DNA of 64,000 nt, taken from Serratia sp. UGAL515B_01. Lineage in GTDB: Bacteria; Pseudomonadota; Gammaproteobacteria; Enterobacterales; Enterobacteriaceae. The notes under the pieces were generated by a model, which saw only the letters and a program-made list of their open reading frames with translations, was not told the origin of the DNA and ran no database searches. A program made the position numbers and the translations under genes. The stretch lies in the NCBI RefSeq assembly GCF_033095805.1, contig NZ_CP109901.1, forward strand, positions 1,984,001 to 2,048,000, read 5' to 3'. Every line of letters starts with the position of its first letter. Position 1 is the stretch's first letter. Below, piece after piece: positions 37,278 through 49,082 of this stretch.

Positions 37278-39665
37278 TCAATCCCTCAAGGATGCTTGGA
37301 ATCGCTGTTTTAGAGCCTCTACACATTTTGATACGGTAGCGGCAATCTCCTCTTCTTCCAGTGTACGGGCGGTATCCTGCAATACCAAACTGATAGCCAG
37401 GCTCTTGTAACCCTCTGCTACACCCTTGCCACGGTACACATCAAACAAGTTTACGCCAACTATATGATTTACGCCAACTTTCTTACACTCTGCCAAAATA
37501 TCTTCTGCTGGGACATTTTCAGCCACGACAACAGCGATATCACGACGGTTTGCAGGGAAGCGTGAAATCTCACGCGCCTGAGGCACAGCGCGGGTTGCGA
37601 CCTTGTTCCACTCCAGTTCAAAAACTACAGTACGGCCATTAAGATCCAGTTTACGTTCAAGTTCTGGGTGAACAACACCGATGAAACCAACACGTTCACC
37701 ACACAAGTAAATTCCGGCACTTTGCCCCGGATGCAGTGCCGGATTAGATTCTGATTTGAACTGAATTTCAGATAATCTACCCGTCAGTTCTAATACAGAT
37801 TCTAGATCCCCTTTCAAATCATAGAAGTCAACGGGCTTTCTCGCCAGATCCCAATGCTCTTCATGAGTATGCCCGGCAATCACCCCCGCCAGCATGACAT
37901 CCTGCCGAATACCAAGATATGCCTGAGTATCAGGGACAAAGCGCAAACCGCTTTCAAACAGACGTACGCGAGTCTGTTGACGATTCTGGTTATAAACCAC
38001 TGCGGACAATAAGCCAGTCCATAGCGATAGACGCATGGCAGACATCTCAACCGAGATAGGGCTTGGCAGGATCAAAACGTCTTCGCCTGGATGCAAAAGC
38101 GCCTGTACCTTAGGATCAACAAAGCTATAGGTGATCGCTTCCTGAAAACCATGATCAACCAGCATGGTTTTCACGCGTTTCAGTGTTAATTCAACTTCAC
38201 GATGCTGTGTCATGACCAGATCGGCACGTACCGGTACATCGGGAATATTGTTGTAGCCGTAGACGCGGGCAACCTCTTCTATCAGATCCTCTTCAATTTC
38301 CATGTCGAAACGCCAGCTCGGCGCTACCGCCAGCCAGTTATCACCCTGTTCTGTCACTTGGCAACCCAGGCGGCGCAGAATATCGCTCACTTGCGCATGC
38401 GGAACTGCATGGCCTATCAGGCGGTCAAGCTTTTCACGACGCAGCGAAATTGTTGCTTGTTTCGGCAGTGAGTTCGCATCAGTTACGTCAATAACAGGTC
38501 CTGCGTGGCCGCCACAAATTTCGATCAATAAACGTGTTGCTCGCTCCATGGCCTTATACTGCAAAGCGTGATCCACACCACGCTCATAGCGATGGGATGC
38601 GTCCGTGTGCAATCCATGACGACGGGCGCGTCCAGCGATGGACAATGGGCTGAAGAAAGCACATTCCAGCAGTACATCCTGCGTATCAGCATTCACGCCA
38701 GACTGCTCACCGCCAAAAATGCCCCCCATTGCCAAGGCTTTCTGGTGGTCGGCAATAACCAGGGTATCTGCGTTCAATTTGGCTTCATTGCCATCCAACA
38801 AACGTAATGTTTCTCCGTCGTTGGCCATCCGAACCACAATACCGCCTTCAATACGGTTCAAATCGAAGGCATGCATAGGTTGACCAAGCTCCAACAACAC
38901 GTAGTTGGTGACATCAACCACTGCATCAATAGAACGGAGGCCACAACGACGCAGCTTTTCACGCATCCAGAGAGGTGACGGAGCCTTCACGTTAATACCT
39001 TTAACGATACGCCCCAGGTAGCGTGGGCACGCATTTGGCGCTTCAACACGAATAGCCAAGGTATCGGCGATCGTTACCGCTACCGGGCTCATATCAGGTT
39101 CATTGAGCGGTAACTTGTTCAGCACGGCAACATCACGCGCTACACCAATGATGCCCAAACAATCAGCACGGTTTGGCGTGACACTGATTTCGATTGTATT
39201 GTCATTAAGCTTCAAATATTCACGAATGTCGGTACCGATAGGCGCGTCTTCCGGCAGTTCTATAATGCCGTTGTGATCATCTGATATTGCCAGTTCGGAA
39301 AACGAACACAGCATGCCTTCAGAAGGCTCTCCGCGCAATTTGGCAGCTTTGATTTTAAAATCACCTGGTAACACTGCACCTACCGTCGCAACCGCAACTT
39401 TAAGACCGGTGCAGCAGTTCGGCGCGCCACAAACGATGTCCAGCAGCCTTTCACCACCGACATCCACTTTTGTTACGCGCAACTTGTCAGCATTGGGGTG
39501 TTGCCCACACTCCACTACGTGGCCTACTACCACACCGTGAAAGTCGCCAGATACTGATTCAACACCGTCTACTTCCAGGCCGGCCATGGTGATTTGTTCT
39601 GATAATGCCTCACTGCTGATGGCCGGGTTTACCCACTCGCGCAACCAGAGTTCACTGAATTTCAT
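37278..39665 (-). CDS. pheT: Phenylalanyl-tRNA synthetase beta subunit
   Basis: Forms the (alpha-beta)2 enzyme that charges tRNA-Phe; the beta chain holds tRNA binding and editing. The 795 residues match the E. coli size. In order: the N-terminal EMAP/OB tRNA-binding domain ([26 protein letters not shown]), the B3/4 editing domain ([28 protein letters not shown]), B5, the catalytic-like module, and the C-terminal anticodon-binding FDX-ACB domain ([15 protein letters not shown]). The gene is 14 bases after pheS and 4 before ihfA. Confidence 0.96.
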   Translation of the reverse strand: MKFSELWLREWVNPAISSEALSEQITMAGLEVDGVESVSGDFHGVVVGHVVECGQHPNADKLRVTKVDVGGERLLDIVCGAPNCCTGLKVAVATVGAVLPGDFKIKAAKLRGEPSEGMLCSFSELAISDDHNGIIELPEDAPIGTDIREYLKLNDNTIEISVTPNRADCLGIIGVARDVAVLNKLPLNEPDMSPVAVTIADTLAIRVEAPNACPRYLGRIVKGINVKAPSPLWMREKLRRCGLRSIDAVVDVTNYVLLELGQPMHAFDLNRIEGGIVVRMANDGETLRLLDGNEAKLNADTLVIADHQKALAMGGIFGGEQSGVNADTQDVLLECAFFSPLSIAGRARRHGLHTDASHRYERGVDHALQYKAMERATRLLIEICGGHAGPVIDVTDANSLPKQATISLRREKLDRLIGHAVPHAQVSDILRRLGCQVTEQGDNWLAVAPSWRFDMEIEEDLIEEVARVYGYNNIPDVPVRADLVMTQHREVELTLKRVKTMLVDHGFQEAITYSFVDPKVQALLHPGEDVLILPSPISVEMSAMRLSLWTGLLSAVVYNQNRQQTRVRLFESGLRFVPDTQAYLGIRQDVMLAGVIAGHTHEEHWDLARKPVDFYDLKGDLESVLELTGRLSEIQFKSESNPALHPGQSAGIYLCGERVGFIGVVHPELERKLDLNGRTVVFELEWNKVATRAVPQAREISRFPANRRDIAVVVAENVPAEDILAECKKVGVNHIVGVNLFDVYRGKGVAEGYKSLAISLVLQDTARTLEEEEIAATVSKCVEALKQRFQASLRD

Positions 39666-39679
39666 GTGATATTCCCGCC

Positions 39680-40693
<1,014 letters not shown>

Positions 40694-40734
40694 CTAAGTA
40701 ATGATTAGGTAATTTATTTTCTATGGCCTTGGCT

Positions 40735-40856
40735 CATACCCACAGGACTTCAAGTTACAGACAGCAAGTGGGCAATCCCCCGGGAGCTTAGATAGCAAGT
40801 GACCGAGGCGAATATACGCAGCTAACACAGTTGTAGCTTCAAAGACAAAGGGCATG
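40735..40856. repeat. ERIC (IRU) element in the pheS leader
   Basis: About 122 bp bounded by CATACCC and GGGCATG. The core (GGCAATCCCCCGGGAGCTTA, then CAAGTGACCGAGGCGAAT and ACGCAGC) closely follows the ERIC consensus (GAATCCCCAGGAGCTTAC, AAGTGACTGGGGTGAGCG). The arms ACTTCAAGTTACAG and TTGTAGCTTCAAAGA are partly complementary. It lies after the attenuator and before the pheS ribosome site, so it is transcribed as a long hairpin in the pheST mRNA leader. Confidence 0.85.
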
Positions 40857-40860
40857 ACCA

Positions 40861-40940
40861 AAAACAAAAAAGCCTCCACGATGGGAGGCTTAGGCGCAAC
40901 TTTCCGTTTCTTTTCTTACGCGCAAAGCCTCCTGAAATCA
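40861..40940 (-). promoter_or_regulatory. pheST attenuator
   Basis: A terminator stem AGCCTCC/GGAGGCT (40871-40877 with 40884-40890) is followed on the minus strand by a T-run (40870-40861). Upstream, AGGAGGCTTTGCGC, just after the pheM stop, can instead pair with GCGCCTAAGCCTCC, the alternative antiterminator. This is the E. coli pheM/pheST design: ribosome stalling on Phe codons when charged tRNA-Phe is scarce allows read-through. Confidence 0.88.
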
Positions 40941-40982
40941 GGCGCTAAAGTAAAAAAAGAAACGGGAAATAGCAGCGTGCAT
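40938..40982 (-). CDS. pheM: pheST operon leader peptide
   Basis: A 14-codon peptide, MHAAISRFFFYFSA, with four Phe including three in a row, ending inside the attenuator region. It differs from E. coli PheM ([14 protein letters not shown]) at a few positions. It serves as the sensor of tRNA-Phe charging for transcription attenuation of pheST. Confidence 0.93.
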   Translation of the reverse strand: MHAAISRFFFYFSA

Positions 40983-41066
40983 GTTTGCATTACCTTACCG
41001 ATTTAGTGACTATCAGTGTTACTGCGTAAGCCAATCAAAGTCAATATATCTATCTAAAACAATGAG

Positions 41067-41092
41067 TAAAAGAGGGAGCAAGCCCCCTCTTC
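41067..41092 (-). terminator. Terminator after rplT
   Basis: Minus-strand AAGAGGGGG and CTCCCTCTT arms around a short loop, followed by TTTTAC, begin nine bases beyond the rplT stop. The same position in E. coli has a partial terminator before pheM. Confidence 0.75.
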
Positions 41093-41100
41093 TGACTTTC

Positions 41101-41475
<375 letters not shown>

Positions 41476-41501
41476 TTATTCTTGATTCAAAAAAATATAG
41501 C

Positions 41502-41723
<222 letters not shown>

Positions 41724-41797
41724 TTAAACAACGAATCGGTAAGGCGAACAAAACCCGCACAATGCAAGCGCTGTGCGGGTCATATTACTTGGAAGCC

Positions 41798-42352
<555 letters not shown>

Positions 42353-44281
42353 TTATTCCTCCAGTTGATGAAGACTACGGCTGCGGATCTCTTTAAGCAG
42401 CTTGTCTACGACTTCGTTTACATCCAGACTTCCCAAGTCTTTGCCGCGGCGAGTACGAACGGCAACTTTGCCTGCTTCGACCTCTTTATCACCGCACACC
42501 AGCATGTAGGGAACTCGACGTAAAGTATGTTCGCGAATTTTAAAGCCAATCTTCTCGTTTCTCAAGTCCGCTTTTGCTCTAATTCCTGCATCTTGCAGTT
42601 TTTTGGTCAATTGCTGGACATAATCAGACTGACTGTCGGTGATATTCATCACCACTACCTGCACCGGAGCAATCCAGGTTGGGTAGAAACCGGCATATTC
42701 TTCGGTAAGAATACCGATAAAACGCTCCATGGAGCCAAGAATCGCACGGTGAATCATCACCGGAACCACGCGTTCGTTGTTTTCGCCGACATACGACGCG
42801 CCTAAACGGCCCGGTAAGAAGAAATCGAGTTGCACGGTACCACATTGCCATGCGCGATCCAAACAATCATGCAAGGTAAATTCAATTTTAGGTCCGTAGA
42901 ACGCTCCCTCACCCGGCTGATATTCAAACGGAATCCCGTTTTCAGTCAGCGCAGCCGCCAGATCGTCTTCAGCCCGAGTCCACATATCATCGGTACCAAT
43001 GCGCTTCTCGGGACGGGTAGAAAGTTTCACCGCAATCTTTTCAAAGCCAAAAGTACCGTACATGTCGTAAACCATTTTAATGCAGTCGTTTACTTCGGCA
43101 CGAACCTGATCTTCAGTACAAAAGATATGTGCATCATCCTGGGTAAAGCCACGTACGCGCATCAGGCCATGCAGCGAACCCGATGGTTCATTACGGTGGC
43201 AACTGCCGAACTCCCCCATACGAAGCGGCAGGTCACGGTAAGATTTTAGCCCTTGATTGAAGATCTGCACATGACCAGGGCAGTTCATCGGCTTGATGCA
43301 GTATTCACGATTTTCCGACGACGTAGTAAACATGGCATCTTTGTAATTTTCCCAGTGCCCGGTTTTTTCCCACAGCACTCGGTCCATCATGAACGGCCCC
43401 TTCACTTCCTGATACTGGTACTCTTTGAGCTTCATGCGTACAAAAGCTTCCAGTTCACGGAAAATGGTCCAACCATCGTTGTGCCAGAACACCATACCCG
43501 GAGCTTCTTCCTGCATATGGTACAGGTCGAGCTGTTTGCCGATCTTACGGTGGTCACGTTTGGCAGCTTCTTCCAGACGTTGCAAATAAGCATTCAACTG
43601 CTTCTTGTCTGCCCAGGCGGTGCCATAGACACGTTGCAACATTTTGTTTTTGCTGTCGCCCCGCCAGTATGCACCTGAGGTTTTTTGCAGTTTGAAATGA
43701 TGGCAAAAACGCATATTCGGTACATGCGGGCCACGGCACATATCGATGTATTCTTCGTGGTGATACAGTCCGGGACGGTCATCACGACTGACGTTTTCAT
43801 CCAGAATCGCTACCTTGTAGATTTCACCACGGGCAACAAAGGTATCGCGGGCCTCTTGCCAACTCACTTTTTTCTTGATGACATCATAATCTTTGTCGGC
43901 CAATTCATGCATCCGCTTCTCCAGCAGATCCAGATCTTCCTGCGTCAGAGTATGGTCGATGTCAACGTCATAGTAGAAACCGTTATCGATCACCGGGCCA
44001 ATGGCCATTTTAGTATTCGGCCACAATTGTTTGATCGCATGGCCCAGTAGGTGCGCACAAGAGTGGCGCATGATTTCCAGGCCTTCAACGTCTTTGATGG
44101 TGATAATTGCCAATTGAGCATTGGATTCGATTAGATCGCTAGCATCCACCAATTCACCGTTTACACGGCCTGCTATACAGGCTTTGGCTAGGCCAGGGCC
44201 AATATCTCGGGCAACATCCATAGCGGAAACGGCATGGTCGTAATGACGCTGACTTCCGTCAGGAAGAGTAATAACAGGCAT
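42353..44281 (-). CDS. thrS: Threonyl-tRNA synthetase
   Basis: Charges tRNA-Thr; 642 residues as in E. coli. Domains in order: TGS (1-~60), the editing domain with [15 protein letters not shown], the Cys in DMCRGPHVP and its neighbouring His. The class II catalytic core follows with the zinc ligands (Cys in [13 protein letters not shown], His in [15 protein letters not shown] and in [13 protein letters not shown]), then the C-terminal anticodon-binding domain. The upstream leader carries the thrS operator for autorepression. First gene of thrS-infC-rpmI-rplT. Confidence 0.97.
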   Translation of the reverse strand: MPVITLPDGSQRHYDHAVSAMDVARDIGPGLAKACIAGRVNGELVDASDLIESNAQLAIITIKDVEGLEIMRHSCAHLLGHAIKQLWPNTKMAIGPVIDNGFYYDVDIDHTLTQEDLDLLEKRMHELADKDYDVIKKKVSWQEARDTFVARGEIYKVAILDENVSRDDRPGLYHHEEYIDMCRGPHVPNMRFCHHFKLQKTSGAYWRGDSKNKMLQRVYGTAWADKKQLNAYLQRLEEAAKRDHRKIGKQLDLYHMQEEAPGMVFWHNDGWTIFRELEAFVRMKLKEYQYQEVKGPFMMDRVLWEKTGHWENYKDAMFTTSSENREYCIKPMNCPGHVQIFNQGLKSYRDLPLRMGEFGSCHRNEPSGSLHGLMRVRGFTQDDAHIFCTEDQVRAEVNDCIKMVYDMYGTFGFEKIAVKLSTRPEKRIGTDDMWTRAEDDLAAALTENGIPFEYQPGEGAFYGPKIEFTLHDCLDRAWQCGTVQLDFFLPGRLGASYVGENNERVVPVMIHRAILGSMERFIGILTEEYAGFYPTWIAPVQVVVMNITDSQSDYVQQLTKKLQDAGIRAKADLRNEKIGFKIREHTLRRVPYMLVCGDKEVEAGKVAVRTRRGKDLGSLDVNEVVDKLLKEIRSRSLHQLEE

Positions 44282-44589
44282 TCATAATTCCTTATCTACA
44301 GTGGTGACCCACACGACAGATCACATGCAGTACAGATATCTTGTTAGTATCAAGTAAACTATGCACCATATCTTGCCCACAATTGCCAGATTGGTACAAA
44401 GCTTGTCTTGCCGGTAAATAGCTTGTTAGGCATTGCGAATAGTAACATTAAATTTGTTGAGGATAAATAAAGCACAGGCCGTCTCTTAATCGGTGACATA
44501 ACGTTTAATGACACTGCCTGCTCGGCGTCTCAGTGCATCTACCTCAGATCAAGACCATAAATTACCTTCAGGCCAAGGAAATAGTAATA
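44282..44589. other. Gap between the divergent thrS and MATE exporter genes
   Basis: About 308 bases. The right-to-left side is the thrS leader with its operator (44290-44345). The remainder is A+T-rich and should hold the promoters of both divergent genes, but I could not pick a convincing hexamer pair. A frame extending the exporter upstream to 44533 has no ribosome site. Confidence 0.5.
44290..44345 (-). promoter_or_regulatory. thrS translational operator (tRNA-Thr mimic)
   Basis: On the minus strand, GTGATCTGTCGTGTGGGTCAC (44324-44304) folds as a stem-loop exposing CGU, the threonine anticodon mimic. It is followed by CACTGTAGATAAGG leading to the Shine-Dalgarno. This segment is almost identical to domain 2 of the E. 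coli thrS operator, through which ThrRS represses its own translation. Confidence 0.85.
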
Positions 44590-45954
44590 ATGCAACCCCT
44601 TTCGCCACAAAAACAAACGCCCTTATGGCGTATCTATCTAATTTTCTTAGTGCCGATGGTGCTATCTAATTTCTTGCAAGGATTTTCTGGTACGCTCAAT
44701 GGGATTTACATCGGCCAAATGCTCGGCACACAGGCACTGGCCGCTATATCTGGCATGTTTCCGATTGTTTTTTTCTTTATTTCATTAGTGATTGGTATCG
44801 GTGCTGGTGCATCGGTGCTGGTGGGGCAAGCTTGGGGCGCCAATGAACCAGAGAAAGTGAAAACCATTGCCGGTACGGCGCTGATGTTAGGTTTACTGAT
44901 TGGTTTGCTGACTGCCGTATTTGGTAGCCTGTTTGCACCACAAGCGTTACGGCTGTTGGGAACACCGGCTGACGTGTTTGAAGAAGCCGTTGCTTACGCA
45001 CGTATTATGATGCTGATTATGCCACTGCTGTTGGTGTTTATTCTTTTCACTCAGCTGTTACGTGGCGTTAGTGACACTGTTTCCCCACTGTTGGCACTCC
45101 TATTGTCCACCTTTATCGGCTTGCTGCTTACCCCCGCACTGATCCGTGGCTGGTTGGGCCTAATGCCTATGGGTATACAGAGCGCAGCACTGGCTGGTAT
45201 GCTCGGTAATATTATGGCAATGCTCTATCTGGCATTACGCCTGCGTCGAAAAAAACATGTATTAGCCCCTGACCGTGTCATGTTTCTCGCCCTGAAGTTA
45301 AACGCCGAGGTATTACGCAAAGTTTTACGCATCGGCTTGCCAACTGGCTTACAGATGGTGGTGATTTCGTTATCTGAACTGGTGATCCTAACACTCGTTA
45401 ACCATCACGGTTCAAATGCAACAGCCGCGTACGGTGCAGTGACACAAATCGTCAATTATGTACAATTCCCTGCACTATCAATTGCCATCACAGCTTCGAT
45501 CCTTGGTGCTCAGGCTATCGGTGCAGGCCACACAGAACGTATCGCTCCGATCCTGCGCACAGGCCTATTGATAAATTTCTGGCTGACAGGCACCCTGATT
45601 ATCGCTGTATACTTGCTTTCACACTGGCTATTAAGCCTATTCCTTACTGATTTGCAGGTACTGGCCGACGCTCAACACCTCCTGCATATCATGCTGTGGA
45701 GCATGTTGGTATTTGGTTTCCAGGCCATTGTCAGTGGTATCATGCGCGCCAGCGGTGTTGTCCTGGTACCAGTGGCTATCTCTGTTTTATGTATTGCCGC
45801 CATTCAGTTACCAGCGGCCTACCTGTTGAGCCAAAGATTTGGTCTGGAAGGTGTATGGATGGCGTTCCCCATCGCTTATCTAGCCATGCTTGCGCTACAG
45901 ACAGCGTTCTATTGCCTGGTATGGAGACACAGAAAAATTGAGCGTTTGGTCTAG
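44590..45954 (+). CDS. MATE family multidrug/sodium efflux transporter
   Basis: Inner-membrane antiporter of the MATE superfamily, 454 residues with about twelve helices in two similar halves. Typical segments are VPMVLSNFLQGFSGTLNGIY, GAGASVLVGQAWGANEPEKV, LLRGVSDTVSPLLAL and, in the second half, IVSGIMRASGVVLVP. The start at 44590 follows AAGGA at ten bases. Substrates cannot be read from sequence; the family exports cationic drugs or metabolites using Na+ or H+. It is not MdtK (NorM), whose N-terminus differs. Only 77 bases separate it from marC on the same strand. Confidence 0.9.
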   Translation: MQPLSPQKQTPLWRIYLIFLVPMVLSNFLQGFSGTLNGIYIGQMLGTQALAAISGMFPIVFFFISLVIGIGAGASVLVGQAWGANEPEKVKTIAGTALMLGLLIGLLTAVFGSLFAPQALRLLGTPADVFEEAVAYARIMMLIMPLLLVFILFTQLLRGVSDTVSPLLALLLSTFIGLLLTPALIRGWLGLMPMGIQSAALAGMLGNIMAMLYLALRLRRKKHVLAPDRVMFLALKLNAEVLRKVLRIGLPTGLQMVVISLSELVILTLVNHHGSNATAAYGAVTQIVNYVQFPALSIAITASILGAQAIGAGHTERIAPILRTGLLINFWLTGTLIIAVYLLSHWLLSLFLTDLQVLADAQHLLHIMLWSMLVFGFQAIVSGIMRASGVVLVPVAISVLCIAAIQLPAAYLLSQRFGLEGVWMAFPIAYLAMLALQTAFYCLVWRHRKIERLV

Positions 45955-46031
45955 CACTGTTTAAATTACATGTTCTTTATTAAGGTTTTGATTAAACCTG
46001 TCGCTCATCATCTTTGTTGGGGTTTGTTTTT

Positions 46032-46718
46032 ATGTCGACTATTTTGCAGTTGTTTCAAGCCATAGGGCTGGGACTGGTTTTACTGCTACCGCTGGCTAAT
46101 CCACTCACAACCGTGGCGTTATTACTTGGCCTTTCGGGCAATATGACAAGTGAAGAACGCAATAAACAATCATTGATGGCGTCAGTCTACGTGTTCGCTA
46201 TCATGACAGTGGCTTTCTACGCCGGCCAGTTAGTGATGAAAACCTTCGGCATTTCCATTCCTGGCTTGCGCATCGCCGGTGGGTTAATTGTCGCCTTTAT
46301 CGGTTTTCGCATGCTGTTCCCGCAACAAAGTACCGATGAACTACCTGAAGTAGAAAGCAAAAGTCGAGAGCTGCGCAAAAAAACCTCTGCCAATATCGCC
46401 TTTGTTCCCTTGGCTATGCCGAGTACTGCTGGGCCAGGTACCATCGCCATGATTATCAGTTCGGCATCCAGCATTAAAGAAAATATGTTGGGCTTTACGC
46501 ATTGGGTTTTACTGGTCGCGCCTGTGGCGACATTCTTCGCCATATCAATCATTCTCTGGGTGTGTTTACGCAGTTCTACAGGGATCATGAAGCTGGTTGG
46601 CAGAAGCGGCATCGAGGCGATATCACGTTTGATGGGGTTTCTGCTGGTCTGTATGGGCGTCCAGTTTATTATCAATGGTGTGTTTGAATTGATCACCACT
46701 TATGTTCCGGTCAATTAG
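46032..46718 (+). CDS. marC: MarC family inner-membrane protein
   Basis: A 228-residue, six-helix membrane protein of the UPF0056/MarC family. It agrees closely with E. coli Mar[100 protein letters not shown]. The start at 46032 matches the family; GGGG lies about ten bases upstream. Despite its name, E. coli MarC is not needed for multiple antibiotic resistance and its function is unknown. Here it is not next to marRAB, unlike in E. coli. Confidence 0.93.
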   Translation: MSTILQLFQAIGLGLVLLLPLANPLTTVALLLGLSGNMTSEERNKQSLMASVYVFAIMTVAFYAGQLVMKTFGISIPGLRIAGGLIVAFIGFRMLFPQQSTDELPEVESKSRELRKKTSANIAFVPLAMPSTAGPGTIAMIISSASSIKENMLGFTHWVLLVAPVATFFAISIILWVCLRSSTGIMKLVGRSGIEAISRLMGFLLVCMGVQFIINGVFELITTYVPVN

Positions 46719-46726
46719 CCTTCCCG

Positions 46727-46760
46727 GCTCCGCAGCCAAGTTTTCCACTGCGGAGCTGCC
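46727..46760 (+). terminator. Hairpin after marC, possible terminator
   Basis: A perfect 9-bp stem GCTCCGCAG/CTGCGGAGC (46727-46735 with 46748-46756) lies nine bases after the marC stop. The tail is pyrimidine-rich (TGCCCTCTTCCT) rather than a T-run. It may serve both marC and the convergent PHP gene. Confidence 0.5.
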
Positions 46761-46835
46761 CTCTTCCTAAAAAGCTCAGTACAAGGCTAAAAACCAGCAT
46801 TGGACCTATTGTCCAAAGATTCCTGCGGCTTAGTA

Positions 46836-47720
46836 TCATGCACTGGCTGCAGCAACGAAACGGCGTATTTCCGCAATATGCTGTGCACCATAAGCGCATT
46901 GCCCAACCTCGATCTTTGGTTTGTTTCGACCATGAAAGTCGCTACCACAGGTAACAAAGACCGAACGATCAACAGCAAACTCATACAGTTGACTGGCCAA
47001 GGCGGGCGAGTGATAACTTGAGAAGACCTCTACGCCCATCACCCCCGCTTTTAAAATATCATTAATCACCTGCGTGTGGCCCTGTTTAATATTAGCGCCA
47101 ATGTGTGCCAATACGGGTATGCCACCATTATGGCGGATCACATCAACCGTATCGCTCATTGCAGGATAAGTGACTGGCATGTAGCACACCTTTCCAGGAC
47201 CAAAGAAGTCCCAGTAAAAGTTGATTAATGGCATATCTGATCTGTTACCACCAGCGCGGTATGGAATCAATAATGGATGATCGTGATTACGCTCATCTTC
47301 AAGTATCACTTCGCCCATCTGTTCTTCTTGTGGAATGGCGCCGGCGCACACCTGTTCCAAACGTTGTTCATCAAGGTAAAAGTTAAGCCCTCGCAACTTT
47401 TCAAATTTTCTAGGCGTCAGCTCACGTTGGATCGCGCTGAAGTTATTGTGGATATCAACAAAATCATCACTGGGCTTGAAGCCATAACCAAGCAGGTGGT
47501 AATTACGTTCACCAAAGGTGCAGTCAATCTCAATGCCAGACAATACATTTAAACTGGACGATGCCAGCGCCTTGGCTTCAGGCACAGAATGGGCATTGTT
47601 ATGATCCGTTACTGCCAGCGTATCAATACCATTCGCCTTACAGCGTGCAATAAGGACCTCAACCGGAAAATCCGCGTCATCGCTGTAGTTGGAGTGCATA
47701 TGCAGGTCAATTTTTTCCAT
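46836..47720 (-). CDS. PHP-domain phosphoesterase, function not assigned
   Basis: A 294-residue PHP-fold protein. Metal-binding motifs are in order: DLHMHSNYSDD (residues 5-15), VTDHNNAHS, LSGIEIDCTFG, a His-rich DERNHDHPLL region, VLAHIGAN and GSDFHGRNKPKIEVG. These are the usual three-metal ligands of PHP phosphatases and nucleases. It differs from E. coli RNase AM (YciV): that enzyme begins YDLHSHTTASDG and is otherwise dissimilar, so I do not use its name. The gene stands alone on the minus strand between marC and emtA, convergent with marC. A histidinol-phosphatase-like or nucleotide phosphoesterase activity is possible; the substrate is unknown. Confidence 0.85.
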   Translation of the reverse strand: MEKIDLHMHSNYSDDADFPVEVLIARCKANGIDTLAVTDHNNAHSVPEAKALASSSLNVLSGIEIDCTFGERNYHLLGYGFKPSDDFVDIHNNFSAIQRELTPRKFEKLRGLNFYLDEQRLEQVCAGAIPQEEQMGEVILEDERNHDHPLLIPYRAGGNRSDMPLINFYWDFFGPGKVCYMPVTYPAMSDTVDVIRHNGGIPVLAHIGANIKQGHTQVINDILKAGVMGVEVFSSYHSPALASQLYEFAVDRSVFVTCGSDFHGRNKPKIEVGQCAYGAQHIAEIRRFVAAASA

Positions 47721-47892
47721 TGGAAATATCCTTTTGAAAACGCACGGTGATTAAATCCAGATGAATGCTGAGGGTGAGATCTTATCGTCTCATGAACCCC
47801 TCTGTTATCGGTGCTCAATGAAGATAAGAATTTGACTGTCGCTATCGAGCTGTGGACCTGCGCTTTGCGAAAAGCACAGCCGCATTCTGTAC

Positions 47893-47925
47893 CTAAAAAA
47901 GAAAACCGGCATTCAGAGCCGGTTT
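47893..47925 (-). terminator. Terminator of emtA
   Basis: On the minus strand AAACCGGC and GCCGGTTT (47925-47918 with 47910-47903) form a perfect 8-bp stem, followed by TCTTTTTT. It begins 15 bases after the emtA stop. Confidence 0.88.
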
Positions 47926-47939
47926 CAGTGAATTTGTTG

Positions 47940-48602
47940 CTATTCGAGCATCGCTTGATAAGCTGTGGTGACTTTCCACAAGTAACGCGGTGCTTGCGGA
48001 GCCGGATGTTTCTTTTGAATATGCTGATAAAATTCATCCGGGCTCATCTGGTTAATTCGGTTGACTGCCACGCGTTTATCCGGTGAGAAGGTTCGCAACA
48101 TAGCGCCTGCGCCATTAACGTAAGAAACAATAGTGGCATAGCGTAATGTTTGTGGATTGGAGATCCCGGCTAACTGCTGCCTTTGAAGAATATTGATATA
48201 GGCTGTTCCTAAATCAATATTAACCGCCGGATCTTTCAACTCACGTGAACTTGGCTGGCCGTTTTTTCCCTTCATACGGTAAGCATCTCGCCCAGCAGTG
48301 GAGGGTTTTAATTGCATTAATCCCACCGCATTCGACGTACTAACAACATTGGGGTTAAACCCGGACTCTACCTGAATAATCGCTTTGATCAGATTTTCAT
48401 CAACACCATAACTGTTGGCAGCATTGCGGATATAGTCGCTATAGGCAACAGGTGTTCCGGTACGATTGCTTGGTATTTTTGATGGAGGTTTCAACCAACC
48501 ACCTGACGTACCATTAACTACTACATTATCACTTGTTTGCGGTTTCTCAGCGCAACCAGCCAACAGGATAAATGCCGTTAGGCAACCTATTTTTATTTTC
48601 AC
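47940..48602 (-). CDS. emtA: Membrane-bound endolytic murein transglycosylase EmtA (MltE)
   Basis: Outer-membrane lipoprotein that cuts peptidoglycan glycan strands internally, forming 1,6-anhydro ends. The 220 residues open with a lipoprotein signal (IGCLTAFILLAGC, lipobox LAGC). The SLT domain has the catalytic Glu in IIQVESGFNPNVVS, then AVGLMQLKPSTAGRD, VNIDLGTAYINILQ and NGAGAMLRTF; the end APQAPRYLWKV matches E. coli EmtA. The start is a GTG: I choose 48602, with AGGGA five bases upstream; another in-frame GTG at 48614 lies too close to its AGGA. The segment between the lipobox and the SLT domain is longer than in E. coli (about 20 extra residues). Confidence 0.9.
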   Translation of the reverse strand: MKIKIGCLTAFILLAGCAEKPQTSDNVVVNGTSGGWLKPPSKIPSNRTGTPVAYSDYIRNAANSYGVDENLIKAIIQVESGFNPNVVSTSNAVGLMQLKPSTAGRDAYRMKGKNGQPSSRELKDPAVNIDLGTAYINILQRQQLAGISNPQTLRYATIVSYVNGAGAMLRTFSPDKRVAVNRINQMSPDEFYQHIQKKHPAPQAPRYLWKVTTAYQAMLE

Positions 48603-49082
48603 AGAATCCCTCACTCCTAAGTCTCTGAGCCGCGCAGCATGTACAACTTGTAAGGATGCCTGCCATAACTTTTTTACCTTCTTTTCAGGCTATCCATATA
48701 CCAAGATGTGATTTATGAGTCAACCTCCATCCACCGTTGAGCTGGCGACTTAATGCTAATACCCCCCATCAAGGGTTTTTCAAATCGGTTCTGGAACAAT
48801 TTATTGCTTAATTGCCACCTATCGGCAACTTAGAGTTGCTTGACATATATAAAAAACTTCTCAAAACCTTACGCGAATCTCTTTGGGAAAATTACCGAAA
48901 TGCAGAAAGCGTTCTACAGTAACTAAATTAAGCAGTTAAGTTACATACTGATACGTAAAATGCTATAACTCTCCCAGCAGTATTTTTTGACAAAAAATAA
49001 CCCTCTTCCAGAAGTTATTGACGCTTGACTTCGCCACTTACGATATTGATAATGATTCTCATTTAAGGGGAAAAACGTCACA
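48603..49082. other. Divergent control region between emtA and yfeA
   Basis: 480 A+T-rich bases without a gene. The right end carries the yfeA promoter and Fur box. The rest should contain the emtA promoter, which I could not place. A weak hairpin with a T-run occurs near 48770-48782. Confidence 0.5.
49025..49061 (+). promoter_or_regulatory. yfeABCD promoter with overlapping Fur box
   Basis: TTGACT (49025-49030), a 17-base spacer and GATAAT (49048-49053) make a good sigma-70 promoter. TGATAATGATTCTCA (49047-49061) matches the 7-1-7 Fur repeat at all but one position and covers the -10, so iron-loaded Fur should block RNA polymerase. Fur regulation of yfe is established in Yersinia pestis. 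Confidence 0.85.

Noticed and set aside
37278..37313. Plus-strand frames over ihfA/pheT and over the arn, prc and htpX genes
   Set aside because: All are opposite strongly conserved genes and lack start signals or family motifs.
46836..47720. RNase AM (YciV) identity for the PHP protein
   Set aside because: Outside the PHP motifs the sequence does not follow YciV, and the motif context differs.
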